Below are positions 24,220 through 25,200 of a stretch of DNA of 25,200 bases, piece after piece; positions within the stretch are counted from its first letter, which is position 1, and every line of letters starts with the position of its first letter. A model generated the notes under the pieces. That model made no database searches and was not told the DNA's origin. It saw nothing but the letters and a program-made list of their open reading frames with translations. The translations under genes were made by a program, and so were the position numbers. The stretch is from Candidatus Hamiltonella defensa 5AT (Acyrthosiphon pisum) (lineage in GTDB: Bacteria > Pseudomonadota > Gammaproteobacteria > Enterobacterales > Enterobacteriaceae). The stretch lies in the NCBI RefSeq assembly GCF_000021705.1, contig NC_012752.1, positions 1 through 25,200 on the forward strand, read 5' to 3'.

Positions 24220-24558
24220 GTGTTAACAGTTTATGTGACTGAATCGGCTTTCAGATGCCTTTCTGATATTGAAGCATTTAAAATGGAATCGATGGGTATT
24301 ATGGGTATTAAGGAAGCCGCCCATTTTATTGAAGCGCTGTTACTCGATGCGGTCAAGTATTTACAGGAAGCGCCTGAACGTTACCGATTTAATCCTGTTT
24401 TAGCTGATTTTGGTTTAAGAGTGAGAGAGCGCCACGACCAAAAAAGAGGGTATAGGATTTTGTATGAAATCAGGGAACACTCTATTTATATCTTGCTTAT
24501 TCTTCATAAGCGTCAGGACTTATTAACAGCACTCTATCGCCACCAAATGCTAAAGTGA
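24220..24558 (+). CDS. RelE/ParE-family toxin
   Basis: A 112-residue protein of the RelE/ParE fold. The first strand MLTVYVTESAF is followed by two helices, then strands RVRERHDQKRGYRILYEIRE and HSIYILLILHKRQDL, the 'yRilYei....i.il.i.H.RQd' pattern of the family. GTG start behind TGAGGA. RelE members cut ribosome-bound mRNA and ParE members poison gyrase; the subfamily is not clear here. The pair would stabilise the plasmid. It ends 22 nt from the convergent downstream gene. Confidence 0.78.
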   Translation: MLTVYVTESAFRCLSDIEAFKMESMGIMGIKEAAHFIEALLLDAVKYLQEAPERYRFNPVLADFGLRVRERHDQKRGYRILYEIREHSIYILLILHKRQDLLTALYRHQMLK

Positions 24559-24580
24559 TGACATATCAAGTCTGAAGACA

Positions 24581-25200
24581 TCAGCAGGGCAACATCTTAA
24601 AGCCCATTTTCTTTGAGAGATGTTTCGTACTGTCTTCCACGTACCCCGGGAAATGATAAGGGTAGTGGTAATTTTGGTTTCGCATCACACACAGCTTTTC
24701 ATACAGTAGCCAAGCGTTGTTGTTTTGAATATCAATAAACGGGACTTCGGTTGAGTTGAGATACAGTCTGAGTTTATTGTTGCCGGTTAATTCGCATTGA
24801 CGCCAGTTACTGACATTAAACCCAAAAATATCGATTTCTTTTTTGTTGAATAAACGGATATACAACATAGTGCCGCGTTTAGGGTCAATCCCAAAATAGG
24901 CGCTGGAATGCATTTCACGAATTTCATTTTCTGGGGCGGGGTCGTAACTTTCGTCGCTTTTAATGACGGAAAGGATTTTAGCCATGTGGCGGCGTTTGTT
25001 GATGTAACTAAGAATGCACCAAGTTAGAGGGATAACGAGAGCTGCTAAAGATAAATTTGCATATAATATATCTCGATCTCTCCAAGGATTTGATATATCA
25101 CTTGCCATCCAACTTGACATAGCGCCTACAAACAGGAAGAAGGGAATTCCTGCCAATATATAAAAAGCCATAGAAAGAAAAGCCAAAGCTCCACCGACAG
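24581..25200 (-). CDS. Membrane protein, possible ExcA-like exclusion protein (partial)
   Basis: The frame is open to the window's right edge, so the start is missing or lies just outside; internal starts are TTG 25186 and ATG 25171. Two hydrophobic segments (MAFYILAGIPFFLFVGAMSS and YANLSLAALVIPLTWCILSY) flank SDISNPWRDRD. A soluble part follows: YDPAPENEIREMHSSAYFGI, then DPKRGTMLYIRL and FGFNVSNWRQCEL. The length, the SSAYFGID..GT..YI segment and the location by trbABC recall IncI1 ExcA, the entry-exclusion protein. The likeness is from memory and should be treated as a lead. No signal for lipidation was seen. Confidence 0.5.
   Translation of the reverse strand, partial: VGGALAFLSMAFYILAGIPFFLFVGAMSSWMASDISNPWRDRDILYANLSLAALVIPLTWCILSYINKRRHMAKILSVIKSDESYDPAPENEIREMHSSAYFGIDPKRGTMLYIRLFNKKEIDIFGFNVSNWRQCELTGNNKLRLYLNSTEVPFIDIQNNNAWLLYEKLCVMRNQNYHYPYHFPGYVEDSTKHLSKKMGFKMLPC

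Overview
The window looks like about 25 kb of a mosaic conjugative plasmid from a gammaproteobacterium (Enterobacterales). The evidence is an IncFII-type RepA, an IncI-type relaxase pair (NikA/NikB), an IncI-type trbA-trbB-trbC coupling operon, a candidate ExcA-like exclusion gene, a ParA/small DNA-binding partition pair, two toxin-antitoxin modules and a group II intron. The modest GC content, the many broken genes and the presence of housekeeping-type genes (mutL, a roxA/ycfD-like gene, a yfcH relic) suggest a host-restricted insect symbiont of the Hamiltonella/Regiella/Arsenophonus kind. That host assignment is inference, not proof.

Layout. 1-1350: repA and a downstream origin-like region with DnaA boxes. 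1440-2982: a regulatory island with a folded leader resembling phage C4 antisense RNA, a small Icd-like ORF overlapping a LuxR-type HTH gene, then a PAS+LuxR regulator. 3239-6356: leftward mutL and a leftward RoxA-like cupin protein that has lost two of its three iron ligands. Between them lies a degenerate second copy of the origin-region repeat. 6620-8285: a Tn3-type resolvase with a putative res site and a vapBC toxin-antitoxin operon. 8286-10534: a graveyard with a ColE1/pMB1-like remnant, a resolvase pseudogene, a yfcH fragment, a duplicated parA leader and an IS5-type transposase relic. 10605-11476: the parA-type operon. 11926-12186: a small leftward MobC-like gene. 12530-14850: candidate oriT, nikA, nikB. 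14981-15322: an HU-like protein with a basic tail. 15584-16510: an Rpn-family nuclease with a seven-copy GREE tract. 16743-17110: a frameshifted thermonuclease relic. 17231-23824 (leftward): trbA-trbB-trbC, with trbC split by a 2345-nt group II intron on the opposite strand. 23938-24558: a RelE/ParE-type toxin-antitoxin pair. 24581-25200: a membrane protein, possibly ExcA-like, running off the window.

How it fits together. RepA and the origin replicate the plasmid; ParA and its partner, the resolvase and the toxin-antitoxin pairs maintain it. NikAB should nick oriT, and TrbA/TrbC (relatives of DotM/DotL) would deliver the relaxosome to an IVB-type secretion channel that is not in this window. 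Because the intron lies antisense to trbC, splicing cannot restore the coupling ATPase, so this copy is probably impaired in conjugation unless an intact trbC exists elsewhere.
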